This document shows positions 7,969-16,951 of a stretch of DNA of 37,986 bases, piece after piece. The notes beneath the pieces are model-generated. The model saw nothing but the letters and a program-made list of their open reading frames with translations. It was not told the DNA's origin and did no database searches. Position 1 is the first letter of the stretch. Every line of letters starts with the position of its first letter. The stretch is from Candidatus Methanofastidiosum methylothiophilum (GTDB lineage Archaea > Methanobacteriota_B > Thermococci > Methanofastidiosales > Methanofastidiosaceae), in the NCBI GenBank assembly GCA_001587575.1, contig LNJC01000012.1, positions 1 through 37,986 on the forward strand, given 5' to 3'. The translations under genes and the position numbers were made by a program.

Positions 7969-8756
7969 AACAGATTGCTATATACGGAAAAGGCGGGATA
8001 GGTAAATCCTCAATATCTTCAAATCTTTCAGTTAATTTAGCTTCTGAGGGGTATGAGGTTTTACTAATTGGTTGTGATCCTAAAAGTGATAGCACTATTA
8101 ATCTCTTTGGAGGAAGGAGAATCGATACTGTTTTAGATTTATATAAAAAAGGTATTACAGATCCAAATAAATTAATTTTTGATGGTTATAAAGGAGTAAA
8201 AGGTGTTGAAGTGGGTGGACCTGCTGCTGGTGTTGGCTGTGCAGGTAGAGGAATTCTTGTAGCCTTAAAAACTCTTAACAAAGATTATTATCTAGAAAAA
8301 GGGTTTGACATTGTAATATACGATGTTCCAGGAGATGTTGTTTGTGGTGGATTTGCGGGACCTGCAAGAGAAGGGTATGCAGATGAGGTGTACATAGTCA
8401 CTAGTGGAGAGTATCTTTCAATTTATGCTGCAAATAATATTGTAAAGGGATTATTTAATTTGAATGTAAAAATGGGCGGGATAATTGGAAATATGAGAAA
8501 CATAGTAAATGAAGAACAAAAAATCGAATCTTATGCAAAAGAGATAGGTTCACAGTTAATCACGGCTGTTGAAAGAAATTCAAAAATACATGAGAGTGAA
8601 ATTGAAGGTAAAACTGTTCTTGAAAAATATCCAAATGACCCTCTAAATTTGAAATTCAAAGAAATTGGCAATAAAATACTTGAGAATAAAAAATCTAAAG
8701 TTCCAAATCCTACGACTGATGAGAAGATTAGATCTATACTTGGAGGGCTGTATTGA
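7965..8756 (+). CDS. cfbC: Ni-sirohydrochlorin a,c-diamide reductive cyclase, reductase subunit (NifH-like)
   Basis: A 263-residue NifH-type ATPase that passes low-potential electrons to CfbD. The deviant Walker A is GKGGIGKSS (residues 8-16), and the bridging [4Fe-4S] cluster would be held between subunits by Cys92 (GVGCAGRG) and Cys127 ([11 protein letters not shown]). The switch II motif is [11 protein letters not shown]. No nitrogenase nifD/nifK or molybdenum cofactor gene is near, so nitrogen fixation is not supported. It overlaps cfbD by ATGA and cfbB by TTGA, so translational coupling is likely. Confidence 0.94.
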   Translation: MKQIAIYGKGGIGKSSISSNLSVNLASEGYEVLLIGCDPKSDSTINLFGGRRIDTVLDLYKKGITDPNKLIFDGYKGVKGVEVGGPAAGVGCAGRGILVALKTLNKDYYLEKGFDIVIYDVPGDVVCGGFAGPAREGYADEVYIVTSGEYLSIYAANNIVKGLFNLNVKMGGIIGNMRNIVNEEQKIESYAKEIGSQLITAVERNSKIHESEIEGKTVLEKYPNDPLNLKFKEIGNKILENKKSKVPNPTTDEKIRSILGGLY

Positions 8757-10111
8757 AGATACCTAGAGTAGTAATTGCAGGCACTGCATCTGGTGTGGGT
8801 AAAACTTCCATTTCGTGTGGGATAATGAAAGCTTTGTCAAAGAAGAAAAATATTGCGCCATTTAAAGTAGGCCCAGATTTTATTGACCCGATATATCATA
8901 GATTTGCTACAGGAAATTTCTCGAGAAATCTTGATACTTTTTTTATGGATAAAGATGCTCTAACTGAAAACTTTCTAAGAGGAGCAGAAAAAAAAGACAT
9001 TGCAATTATAGAAGGAGTAAGAGGTCTTTATGAAGGAATTGATCCAATAGAGGAAATAGGTTCAACGTCACATGTTTCGAAGATTTTAAGGACGCCAGTA
9101 ATCCTAGTTATGAATACTCGTTCATTGACAAAAAGTGCAGCTGCATATATTAAGGGATTTCAATCACTAGACCCTGAAATCAATATAAGAGGGGTTATTC
9201 TAAATCAAGTTAGAGATGATACTCATTTTAAAAAATTAGAAAAAGCGATAGAAACTTTTACTGATGTAGAAATCGTGGGAAGTGTCCAGCGTGGTGCCAT
9301 ATCTCTTAGTTCAAGGCATCTTGGACTTGTACCTTTAATTGAAAGAGAGGATAGAGAAAAAGTTATGGATGACTTGGGAAAAGAGATAGAAAGTTCCATT
9401 GATCTTGACAAGATAAAGGAAATAGCAAATGAAGCTGCAGATTTAGAAGAAAAAGAAGGAAAGTTGTTTCAAGTTAATTCAGAATTAAAAAATAATAAAA
9501 TAACGGTAGGTATTCCTTTTGACAAAGCATTTAGCTTCTACTATAAAGAAAATATTGAAGCATTAGAAGAAAATGGTGCTAAAATCAAATATTTCAAGCC
9601 TACAGAAGGAGAAGGTTTACCTGATGCAGACAGCTATTATATCGGAGGCGGATACCCTGAGATATACCCAGATTATATCTCCAATAACAAATGTTTTTTA
9701 AATGATTTGAAATCGGCTTTTGAAGAGTCTAAACCAATATATGGCGAATGCGGCGGACTTATGGTATTATCTAAATTCATAGAAGTTGAAAAAAAGAGAT
9801 ATCCTATGGCAGGAATATTTGATGAAGGAACCTTAATGAAAAAAAGCAAGCAAGGATTAAGTTATGTTATCGCACAGCCAACGGAAAAACATTTCTTCTT
9901 GAAAGACGAAGTAAAAGGTCATGAATTTCATTATTCCAAAATGGAGCCTCTACCCCAAAATAAAGATTTTGCATATAGAATTCTTAGAGGTAAAGGAATT
10001 AATAGTGGTATGGATGGCCTAATTAAAAATAGATGTATTGGATCGTATTTACATATACATGTTGGAGGCGCCCCTTCTTGGGCATCCTCATTTCTAGAAA
10101 GCGTTTGTTAG
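8753..10111 (+). CDS. cfbB: Ni-sirohydrochlorin a,c-diamide synthase (CbiA-like)
   Basis: A glutamine-dependent amidotransferase that converts the a and c acetate side chains of Ni-sirohydrochlorin to amides. It has 452 residues: an N-terminal ATP-binding domain with [10 protein letters not shown] (residues 10-19) and a C-terminal class I glutaminase domain with nucleophile Cys333 ([11 protein letters not shown]) and conserved histidines in GHEFHYS and SYLHIHVGG. The homologue CbiA does the same for cobyrinic acid, so this copy could serve both cofactors if no second one exists. The start is TTG at 8753, overlapping the cfbC stop, with GGAGGG at 8742-8747. It is the last gene of the operon. 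Confidence 0.92.
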   Translation: MKIPRVVIAGTASGVGKTSISCGIMKALSKKKNIAPFKVGPDFIDPIYHRFATGNFSRNLDTFFMDKDALTENFLRGAEKKDIAIIEGVRGLYEGIDPIEEIGSTSHVSKILRTPVILVMNTRSLTKSAAAYIKGFQSLDPEINIRGVILNQVRDDTHFKKLEKAIETFTDVEIVGSVQRGAISLSSRHLGLVPLIEREDREKVMDDLGKEIESSIDLDKIKEIANEAADLEEKEGKLFQVNSELKNNKITVGIPFDKAFSFYYKENIEALEENGAKIKYFKPTEGEGLPDADSYYIGGGYPEIYPDYISNNKCFLNDLKSAFEESKPIYGECGGLMVLSKFIEVEKKRYPMAGIFDEGTLMKKSKQGLSYVIAQPTEKHFFLKDEVKGHEFHYSKMEPLPQNKDFAYRILRGKGINSGMDGLIKNRCIGSYLHIHVGGAPSWASSFLESVC

Positions 10112-10115
10112 AATA

Positions 10116-11471
10116 TTACATTTCAAAACCAGGGGGCATCATTGGCATTTTTCCCTTCATTCCCCTTAGCTGCCTTTTATTCATTCCTTTTAAGAACTTC
10201 TTAATCATTGAATACTGATTTAACAACTCTTTGACATCACCTTGATTTGTGCCCGAGCCTCTTGAAATTCTTCTTATACGTTCATGATTAATTATCTTAG
10301 GATTTTTCTTTTCCTGCATAGTCATTGAATCCATTATTATTCTAAACTTAGTAAGCTTCTCCTCTCCAACTTCAACCATATCGGTAGGAAGATTTGCACC
10401 CATTCCTGGTATCATAGATAGTACTTGTTTCAGTGGGCCCATTTTGCTAACCATTTCAAGTTGGCTGTACATATCAAAGAGATCAAATTTTCCAGAAAGA
10501 ATTTTATCTTTATCCAGTTTAGAGGAATCCTCTGCTTCAGAGGCTTCTTTAACTTTTTCAAGAAGAGTCTCAAGATCCCCAAGCCCTAATAAACGTGAAA
10601 CAAACCTTTTTGGATCAAATGGTTCAATCGAATCAATTCTTTCTCCAGTCCCTATAAATTTGATAGGGGCGCCAGTAGCGGCAGCTGCAGATAGAGCTCC
10701 TCCTCCCTTTGCTGAACCGTCTAGTTTTGTCACTATTATTGAACCGACATTAGTGGCATTTGCAAATCCTTCGGCTTGAACAAAAGCCTGCTGCCCAATT
10801 GTGCCGTCTATAACAAGAGTCACTTCATCAGGATTAATTGTATTAGAAATCTCCTTCATTTCGTCTATTAGGCCTTTTTCTTCCCTATGTCTTCCAGCGG
10901 TATCGACGAGTATTATGTCAGATACTTTTTCCTTGAAGAATTTTACCCCTTCTCTTGCTAGCTTAATACTGTCTTTTTCTTTAGGATCCCCAAATACAGG
11001 GATATTGTTCTCTGCACAGAACTGTTTCAACTGCTCAAATGCTCCTGGCCTCCATGTATCGGCTCCAACTACCCCAACTTTAAAGCCTCTTTTTTGATAG
11101 AATCTAGCAAGTTTTCCAGTAGTAGTAGTCTTTCCACTGCCCTGAATACCTATCATTAGGACTACTTTTCCCTTTTTGTCTGGAAGGTGTTCTTTTTTGG
11201 TATCAGAGCCCATAAACTTAGAAAGCTCTTCATACACTATTTTTATTATGTGTTCTTTTCTTGACACACCTTTAGGCAATTTTTCTTCCATTGCTCTTGA
11301 TTCTATGTTTTTTGATAATTCAAAAACTAGTTTTACATTAACATCAGATAATAAAAGTGCTTTTTGGATATCTTTAACAAGCTCTTTTATTAAGGATTCG
11401 TCAACTACTCCCGCCTTTGTTAGCTTTCTCAAAGCACCGCTTAAAGCGCCTGAAAGGGAATCTAAGACCAT
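10116..11471 (-). CDS. srp54: Signal recognition particle 54 kDa protein
   Basis: The GTPase subunit of the signal recognition particle, which binds signal sequences and 7S RNA and targets ribosomes to the Sec translocon. The 451-residue chain has the N-domain helices and the G-domain with GIQGSGKTTTTGKLA, DTAGRHREEKGL, TKLDGSAKGGG and a conserved GTGERIDSIEPFDP. The methionine-rich M-domain has RIRRISRGSGTN and ends in a Met/Pro-rich tail. The start ATG has GTGAT just upstream. It is convergent with cfbB, with 4 nt between the stops. Confidence 0.97.
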   Translation of the reverse strand: MVLDSLSGALSGALRKLTKAGVVDESLIKELVKDIQKALLLSDVNVKLVFELSKNIESRAMEEKLPKGVSRKEHIIKIVYEELSKFMGSDTKKEHLPDKKGKVVLMIGIQGSGKTTTTGKLARFYQKRGFKVGVVGADTWRPGAFEQLKQFCAENNIPVFGDPKEKDSIKLAREGVKFFKEKVSDIILVDTAGRHREEKGLIDEMKEISNTINPDEVTLVIDGTIGQQAFVQAEGFANATNVGSIIVTKLDGSAKGGGALSAAAATGAPIKFIGTGERIDSIEPFDPKRFVSRLLGLGDLETLLEKVKEASEAEDSSKLDKDKILSGKFDLFDMYSQLEMVSKMGPLKQVLSMIPGMGANLPTDMVEVGEEKLTKFRIIMDSMTMQEKKNPKIINHERIRRISRGSGTNQGDVKELLNQYSMIKKFLKGMNKRQLRGMKGKMPMMPPGFEM

Positions 11472-11510
11472 ATAATCACTAACTTAAAACATTAATTTTC
11501 TTATAAAAAA

Positions 11511-12434
11511 CTAATGGTCAATTTTCTTCTTTAAAGTAATAACAAAAGTCCTGCCAACAGGCTCTCTTTCGATTAACTCCTTCTTTTCAAGATTTGTAAG
11601 GATTTTAGTAATTTTTGCTTTTGAAAAGCCTGTTAAACTAGATAGTTTCTTTTGTTTTATTATTCCTCCTTCATTTTTTATTATATCGCATATAGTCATT
11701 TCATCTTCTGAAAGAAGCGATGGAGGAATTTTAACTTCTAGCTCTTTTTTATTTGTGAATCTATATAATAAAAATATTCCTAATGAAATAAATAATATTA
11801 AAATAATGGCGAATGAGACCAAAATATTCATGTCAACACCATTATTAGTTACCAAAGAATTATATTTTATCTTAAACATCATTGGAGTCTTAGGAGATTT
11901 CATTTCCCAAAGAACAATAATTCTTTTTCCATCACTTTGTAAATATGTTGGCTCTGGAATAATTGCAGAGATATCCTCACTATTAATACCATATGCAGGT
12001 GGGAGTTTTATTCTAAATATGAGATTTTTAACATTAGAGTATAATAGTTCCCTCATATAAATGAAATCATTTTTCTTTCCTTCTACTGCACCTGCAATAA
12101 AATAACTTATCTTTATGCTGTTTAATTCATTTGAAGCTAATTTTATTATCTGGGTTATTGAAGGATCAAGTTTTTCATCATTGTATATTATCTCCAAATT
12201 TCTGTAATTCTTTGGGAGATAAAGATTAAAATCCATCTCTTCTTTTGGATAGATAATTATGTCAACTGATTCCCTTAAGGAAAGATCTTCCATTATTTCT
12301 ACATCTATTCTGAGATAGGTAATTTCAAATTCAGCTTCTGCAGAAGTGGTTATGGCTGAAACACAAAATAACGCAAAAAAGAATAACAGTACGATAAATG
12401 ATAATTTAAGTTCTATTTTCAGTTCTTTTACCAT
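11511..12434 (-). CDS. Membrane-anchored winged-helix regulator
   Basis: A 307-residue protein with an N-terminal hydrophobic segment (LSFIVLLFFFALFCVSAI), an external beta-rich region, one transmembrane helix (ILVSFAIILILFISLGIFLLYRF) and a cytosolic C-terminal winged helix. In the last, QKKLSSLTGFSKAKITKILTNLEKKELI matches a MarR-type recognition region. This order is typical of archaeal one-component membrane sensors of unknown ligand. The start at 12434 is chosen over an upstream TTG at 12446 because GGGTAATATT directly precedes the ATG. A perfect short palindrome 30 bp upstream may be its own operator. Both membrane segments argue for sensing outside the cell, but no ligand or target is known. 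Confidence 0.75.
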   Translation of the reverse strand: MVKELKIELKLSFIVLLFFFALFCVSAITTSAEAEFEITYLRIDVEIMEDLSLRESVDIIIYPKEEMDFNLYLPKNYRNLEIIYNDEKLDPSITQIIKLASNELNSIKISYFIAGAVEGKKNDFIYMRELLYSNVKNLIFRIKLPPAYGINSEDISAIIPEPTYLQSDGKRIIVLWEMKSPKTPMMFKIKYNSLVTNNGVDMNILVSFAIILILFISLGIFLLYRFTNKKELEVKIPPSLLSEDEMTICDIIKNEGGIIKQKKLSSLTGFSKAKITKILTNLEKKELIEREPVGRTFVITLKKKIDH

Positions 12435-12463
12435 AATATTACCCAAAGCTAAAGATTGATGAA

Positions 12464-12483
12464 TCCTTATACAATTATAAGGA
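12464..12483. promoter_or_regulatory. Perfect 8-bp palindrome upstream of the membrane winged-helix gene
   Basis: TCCTTATA (12464-12471) and TATAAGGA (12476-12483) are separated by CAAT. It ends 30 bp before the ATG of the minus-strand regulator at 12434, a good position for an autoregulatory operator overlapping the promoter. Confidence 0.45.
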
Positions 12484-12607
12484 TAAGTTAAAATATAACA
12501 TTTTTTGAGCCAGAATTATATATAAGGTTTTAGATAAATTAATATTTCTTAGAATTCAATATTAAATCTTAAAAAATTCTTGAATATTCCTTAAATTAAA
12601 ATTTTTT

Positions 12608-12697
12608 AGAACCGGTCATCAATAAAACTGCTTAAGAATACCACCAATTTTTATAGATTCCATGTAATAAAAATATAATATTATTAAGACCGGTTCT
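12608..12697. repeat. 90-bp segment bounded by a perfect 10-bp inverted repeat
   Basis: AGAACCGGTC at 12608-12617 and GACCGGTTCT at 12688-12697 are exact reverse complements, and both contain the palindrome ACCGGT, which is GC-rich compared with the surrounding AT-rich sequence. A run of seven T follows on the plus strand. The segment lies between two minus-strand genes, just after the stop of the Lrp-type gene. It may be a regulator site, a stem closing a small RNA, or part of a terminator. Confidence 0.5.
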
Positions 12698-12701
12698 TTT
12701 T

Positions 12702-12929
12702 TTATAGAGCAATCATTGTTGAAGTCATTTGAACCCCATCGATGTTCCTAATCTTTTCAGTAAGGAACGGATCAAGGTCTTTTAACTGTTCCACGTTTAC
12801 TTTAACAACAATGTCATACTCGCCGTATACAATATACGCTTCTTCAACTTCTTTCATATTTTTAAGACTCTCAAGAATCTTCTTTTCTTTTCCTGCATCC
12901 CCCACTATAAGGGCAAAAGCAACAACCAT
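12702..12929 (-). CDS. Stand-alone Lrp/AsnC ligand-binding (RAM) domain protein
   Basis: A 75-residue protein consisting only of the alpha-beta effector-binding domain of the Lrp/AsnC family (VVAFALIVGDAGKEKKILE, EEAYIVYGEYDIVVKVNVE, DGVQMTSTMIAL). It lacks the DNA-binding helix-turn-helix. Such proteins form ring-shaped oligomers and may bind amino acids or modulate full-length Lrp proteins. The start at 12929 is set by GGTGAT at 12933-12938, three bases before the ATG. An in-frame ATG at 12941 lies upstream of that site and is less likely. Confidence 0.85.
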   Translation of the reverse strand: MVVAFALIVGDAGKEKKILESLKNMKEVEEAYIVYGEYDIVVKVNVEQLKDLDPFLTEKIRNIDGVQMTSTMIAL

Positions 12930-12984
12930 TATATCACCCATTACAATTATGGATTTTAGATATTTAAAACTTTTTATGGATAGT

Positions 12985-13542
12985 CTAGAAGTTCTTGATT
13001 ATTTCATGAATTAGTTTTACGAAGTTTTCAGGAGCAAAATCTAACTCTATAAATAAGCCACCTGTAAATGCAAATATTAGTAAAGAAATTGAACCTATCT
13101 CTATGGCTTTGTTAGCGAATGAATTGTCATAGCTTAATCTGCCTCCAATCAAAGGAAAATGAACGTGTTTTCTTTTACCAAATGGATAATACAATGGCAC
13201 GCCAGAAGAAGTTAGGCTGTCTGCAAGTGTGTGTGAAAGAACTGCAACAGACGCAACTAAAGCGGAGTCCCATGTAAAAAAACTTGAAATAATTTCTTCA
13301 TTTTTGATTATTGAAAGAGATAGAATAACAAGTAAAATTAAAAATGAAGTAAATATGGAATGGCTAAGCCCATTCCTGTGTTTTCTAAAAATGACATCAC
13401 TATCTGGTAGAATCCCAAATAGTCCTCCGACTAACATTAGATCCCCAAGTCCCAATTCTGGTTTTAAGCCAAAAGTAATTAAAAAAATAGTAATTAAGCC
13501 TGCGGATAATATACCTAAGGCTAAATGAGTCCTTCTTCTCAT
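12985..13542 (-). CDS. DUF457/YdjM-like membrane-bound putative metal-dependent hydrolase
   Basis: A 185-residue membrane protein with MRRRTHLALGILSAG at the start and the signature GILPDSDVIFRKHRNGLSHSIF. SHTLADSLTSSGVPLYYPFGKRKHVHFPL follows as two conserved pieces. The His/Asp set (His6, the DSD pair, HRNGLSHS, SHTLADSLT) fits the YdjM/LexA-binding membrane hydrolase family, whose substrate is unknown. Four or five hydrophobic segments are visible. The frame stays open upstream, but homology begins at 13542 and the rest would overlap the divergent gene. Confidence 0.85.
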   Translation of the reverse strand: MRRRTHLALGILSAGLITIFLITFGLKPELGLGDLMLVGGLFGILPDSDVIFRKHRNGLSHSIFTSFLILLVILSLSIIKNEEIISSFFTWDSALVASVAVLSHTLADSLTSSGVPLYYPFGKRKHVHFPLIGGRLSYDNSFANKAIEIGSISLLIFAFTGGLFIELDFAPENFVKLIHEIIKNF

Positions 13543-13586
13543 AATAATAAATTTAACAATTTTTTTATATAATTTGTGCGAAACAC

Positions 13587-13603
13587 TTTTTAAACTATAT
13601 AAT
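13587..13603 (+). promoter_or_regulatory. TATA-box region of the 13616 gene
   Basis: TTTTAAAC (13587-13594), centred about 26 nt before the ATG at 13616, and an overlapping CTATATAAT (13595-13603). The first spacing would place transcription start at or next to the ATG, so a leaderless mRNA is likely. Confidence 0.4.
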
Positions 13604-13615
13604 TTTATATCATTC

Positions 13616-14101
13616 ATGAAAATAATGATTCCTATTTTACTCTTATTGATAGTTATTTTTCCGATTTCTTGCGAATTGACTTCATTGATAGTTCCATTAA
13701 ACGATAGTGATATACCAAAGGAAATAAAACCATTTCTAAAAGAAGGATATCGGATATATTTCCAGGATTTTGAAGAAAATTTAATTGAATTCATATGTTA
13801 TGATGAAATATCAGCTTCATTATTATTAAACGAATTCATAAACTCCAGAGGGGGTTATAGTATTAAAGATTATAAAGAGTATTCTTACAGAGGTATAGCT
13901 GGATACTCTTTTACTTCTACTTGGGGAAAAGGGTACGTTTTAAAAGATAAGAATAGAATATATGTTTTCAATTCTCCTTCAGAAAACATCGAAAATCTTA
14001 AGCGCCTCTTAGAAAATAAATTTGGAAAAGAATTTCCTTATGGTTATTTGGCCTTATTATTAATACCTTTAGGCCTAATTGTCTATAAAATTATGAAATA
14101 A
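13616..14101 (+). CDS. Small membrane protein of unknown function
   Basis: A 161-residue protein not recognised as a known family. The N-terminus (MKIMIPILLLLIVIFPISCE) is a signal peptide or anchor, possibly lipoprotein-like with Cys at the end. The middle is an external domain with DYKEYSYRGIAGYSFTSTWG and KGYVLKDKNRIYVFNSPSENI. The C-terminus has a second hydrophobic helix (YGYLALLLIPLGLIVYKIM). The start at 13616 is preferred because the signal sequence begins there and TATA elements lie upstream. It is divergent from the YdjM-like gene and convergent, with an 11-nt overlap, with the DegT-like gene. Confidence 0.7.
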   Translation: MKIMIPILLLLIVIFPISCELTSLIVPLNDSDIPKEIKPFLKEGYRIYFQDFEENLIEFICYDEISASLLLNEFINSRGGYSIKDYKEYSYRGIAGYSFTSTWGKGYVLKDKNRIYVFNSPSENIENLKRLLENKFGKEFPYGYLALLLIPLGLIVYKIMK

Positions 14102-14951
14102 TCTTTTCTATCTTTTCAGATATTTCTTTTACCACTTCTTTTTTCATGCCAAAAAGTTTGATAGTCTCAATAACAAAACCTTTTTCTTTTATTCGGTCAT
14201 ACCTTGGGCATTTTGTAAAAAGTGATTTCCCATTTTTTGGAATTATTTTTTTGTTAAGAATGTCTAGGGATTTATTTGGATTATCATCCCTTACAAAAAC
14301 AGATATCGATTTCGGATCCTTATAGGGAATATTAAGGGAGGATTTCTGGAATATGTTCGCCATCTCCCTTAATTTATTTAATTTATTTTGAGAATTCTCA
14401 ACTTCGTCTACTAGTTTAAAGAAATAACTATCAGGCATCTTTGAGAAAGATAATACTTTTTCTGATTCTTCAATGTTTATATCCTTAGTAATACCAACGA
14501 AACCTCCATAACCGCATTCTAATATCTTTGGGCTTCCTGTAGAGCATAGAACTATATCAGACCAGCCAAAATCCTTATCAGAAAATACTCCTGATATATC
14601 TTCAATAGATACTATTCCTTTATCCATTAATTCCCTACATATTTCTTTGGAGGGATTTGATCTTAGGTGCCCAGAAAGGGAAGTAAATAAAAATGTGTCA
14701 AATTCTTTTTTAAATTTGGGAATAACAATTCCATTATCTGTGGGAATTTCAATATATCTTTTTTTTAGAAGTTTTGGAATCTCAATGAAACCCTTAAATC
14801 CCCCTTGGTCGGGTATTCCAATCTTAGATATATTTGAATCAAATAAGATAGAAAAAAGACCAAATGTGGCGGAATTAACAAAAAATAAATTGTAATCTTT
14901 ATTTAGATATTGCAATATCTTTTTTCTTAGTGTCGGAATAATCTCTTCCAT
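14091..14951 (-). CDS. DegT/DnrJ-like PLP-fold protein, reduced form
   Basis: A 286-residue protein resembling fold-type I PLP aminotransferases of the DegT/DnrJ/EryC1 group but shorter than their usual 360-400 residues. Visible landmarks are the early NSATFGLFSIL, the PLP-aspartate region SIEDISGVF, and STGSPKILECGYGGFVG, where the lysine of SPKIL is in the Schiff-base position and GYGG follows as in the family. The sugar-binding C-terminal part is much reduced. GGTGG about 9 nt before the ATG supports the start, although it overlaps the upstream WYL gene by 53 nt. It is probably the last gene of the RamA-WYL operon. Substrate unknown. Confidence 0.6.
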   Translation of the reverse strand: MEEIIPTLRKKILQYLNKDYNLFFVNSATFGLFSILFDSNISKIGIPDQGGFKGFIEIPKLLKKRYIEIPTDNGIVIPKFKKEFDTFLFTSLSGHLRSNPSKEICRELMDKGIVSIEDISGVFSDKDFGWSDIVLCSTGSPKILECGYGGFVGITKDINIEESEKVLSFSKMPDSYFFKLVDEVENSQNKLNKLREMANIFQKSSLNIPYKDPKSISVFVRDDNPNKSLDILNKKIIPKNGKSLFTKCPRYDRIKEKGFVIETIKLFGMKKEVVKEISEKIEKIIS

Positions 14952-16947
14952 ATTTCTTCCACCAATTTTTTACTGTGAAGTTATCGGGCCTTATAAATTC
15001 ATTATTTTCTATAGAAATATCAGATATGACATCAATTCTCAAAGCTTTAATGCATTTTTCTGCAGTATCATACCCTACAAGATATCTCTTTTCGGCTACG
15101 ACAACCCCTAGCGGATTAATTCTTGAAGTTCTAGATACTTTATCATCGAGGTCAAAATAAGAGAGTAGGACGGACTTTTTCCTTTTTGATGCTTCTATTA
15201 AATCTCTAGTTATGTTGGGCCTAATATCCATACTTCTTTCATAACCTTCTTCTCTAAAGAAGTATTCTGTGTCCTCCTTCTTTAATCCCGTCAAGTACCC
15301 TTCTTTAATTGATTTAATTTCTGATTTTAAATCAATATTTTCAGAAGATTTTTCTAGGAAGGATTCTTTCTTTTCATCGTATCCTTCTATATGAATCTGG
15401 ATAAATATTCCATTCTTTTCTAATATCTCTCTTACCTTTGGAATATTCTCTTCTTTTATCATGATTATATTTGGCTCAATTGATTGTTCAATGTAATTTT
15501 GTAGCCTCTTGTTTATTTCTAAGAATAAAGGCATGTCATTTACAACAATAAATATTCCTTTAAAGGCCCTTACTTTGCCGTATTTAGAAGCCCAGTCTCT
15601 AAGCTGATAAATTACATTTTGAGGTATATCGTTAGAAGAATATTTTTTCAAAAAGCTTATGATTCTATCGAGAGAAAATCCTGATTCAATACCTTTCATT
15701 ATAGTTTCAGAAGTAATAGTATACAAACTTACAATATCTGCTTTTTCAATATCTGCAAATCTATTAAGATCAAAGAGTGCAATTTTATCAATTTCTTCAG
15801 ATAAAACCGAGATTTCAAAGTTTGGAGTCATGAAAAGAATCTTTTTCTGCTCCATTTTTTTACTCTTATCTAGGTATATGGTTGGTTCCTTTGATACTTT
15901 TCTTTCAGATGTCAAAAGTTCCTTGCCAAATTCAGTGAGGGAAAAGGATACCATTTTTCCGTCTTTGAATCCACCATCAACTATTCCAAGCCATAATAGA
16001 TAGTCAGAAATTACTTTTTCAAAGAATTTATCATCGAAATAAATCCAACGATTTTCATCCTTTTCATCGAATAGCATATTTTGTAATTTTTTAATGAAAG
16101 ATTTAATGTAAATATTTTTTCCAACTTCTATCTTTTTTATTGCATCGAGAGTTATCCTAATGTTTAGCTCATTTACTCTACTTATGAAGATTTCTTTCCT
16201 CTTGAACCCCTCAATGCTTTCTAAGCCGAAGAATATGTACTTAAAGAATAATCTTATTAAATCCTCATCGGTAATGGGAAGAATTTCATTGATTTTGTCT
16301 GTGAGGATGTATTGATCCCCCGATATCTTAATTAAACCAAAATCAAGTGCAAGACTCTCAATAAACTGAAATCTTGATTCATTTTTGATGTGAAGTTTTT
16401 CAATTAATCTCTCTTGATCTTTTTTGGATATCTCTTTTTTTGCTGTAAGTTTTAACTCTTCCTTTGCAACAAATGATAGAAAAATAATAAGATCTGAGAT
16501 AAGAAGATTTTTGTCTTTTCTAACCTGTAAGTTGTCTAAAGTAATCTCTTCAGGAATCTTCTTGAAAGTATTGATCAACCTATCTTTTAATGTAGGATTG
16601 ACAATATAGGTCTTAATAACTCCGTCCATTCCCTCCAGAACTAACAAATTAGTTTCAAGAGTTTTAATAACTTCTTCAAATGTCCAGAAACTATATTTCT
16701 CAATGAATATATTCTGGGCGTCTTGTTGCTTTTTTACTCCTCCTGCCATAAGCAAGATGCCCAAAAATTCTTTTTCTTTGAGGGATAAGGAATTAAAAAC
16801 AGATTCAAGATTATTATCATTTTCCATAGCCATTTTTAGAGAGTCAATAACCTTTTCTCTAGGCGTCGTAATATCGACACCCCAAACTTTAAGGGTGTTT
16901 TCTATCTGTTTACTTGATAACTCTTTTACTTTCTCCCACGTATCCAA
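14899..16947 (-). CDS. Helicase-associated (XPB/Ssl2 N-like) and WYL domain protein
   Basis: A 682-residue protein. The first 350 residues are helical, probably several winged-helix units. Residues about 368-475 match the helicase-associated domain (LFMTPNFEISVL, ALFDLNRFADIEK, YTITSETIMKGIESG, WASKYGKVRAFKGIF). Residues about 580-660 are a WYL domain (SVLLSYFDLDDKVSRTSRINPLGVV, EKRYLVGYD, KALRIDVISDIS). WYL domains bind nucleic acid or nucleotide ligands in regulators and defence proteins. No helicase motor is present. The start is TTG at 16947, because AGGTGA (minus strand, 16957-16952) sits 4 nt ahead and overlaps the end of the RamA gene. A longer reading would run into RamA. The role is unknown; regulation of the methyl-corrinoid system is possible. 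Confidence 0.75.
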   Translation of the reverse strand: MDTWEKVKELSSKQIENTLKVWGVDITTPREKVIDSLKMAMENDNNLESVFNSLSLKEKEFLGILLMAGGVKKQQDAQNIFIEKYSFWTFEEVIKTLETNLLVLEGMDGVIKTYIVNPTLKDRLINTFKKIPEEITLDNLQVRKDKNLLISDLIIFLSFVAKEELKLTAKKEISKKDQERLIEKLHIKNESRFQFIESLALDFGLIKISGDQYILTDKINEILPITDEDLIRLFFKYIFFGLESIEGFKRKEIFISRVNELNIRITLDAIKKIEVGKNIYIKSFIKKLQNMLFDEKDENRWIYFDDKFFEKVISDYLLWLGIVDGGFKDGKMVSFSLTEFGKELLTSERKVSKEPTIYLDKSKKMEQKKILFMTPNFEISVLSEEIDKIALFDLNRFADIEKADIVSLYTITSETIMKGIESGFSLDRIISFLKKYSSNDIPQNVIYQLRDWASKYGKVRAFKGIFIVVNDMPLFLEINKRLQNYIEQSIEPNIIMIKEENIPKVREILEKNGIFIQIHIEGYDEKKESFLEKSSENIDLKSEIKSIKEGYLTGLKKEDTEYFFREEGYERSMDIRPNITRDLIEASKRKKSVLLSYFDLDDKVSRTSRINPLGVVVAEKRYLVGYDTAEKCIKALRIDVISDISIENNEFIRPDNFTVKNWWKKYGRDYSDTKKKDIAISK

Positions 16948-16951
16948 TAAC

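Noticed and set aside
7965-8756. Nitrogenase iron protein (nifH)
   Set aside because: The protein is NifH-like, but the paired gene and the surrounding three F430 genes identify it as CfbC. No nifDK or cofactor genes are present.
12618-12687. A 14-residue minus-strand peptide frame inside the inverted repeat pair
   Set aside because: Too short, with no clear ribosome binding site, and nothing supports its translation.
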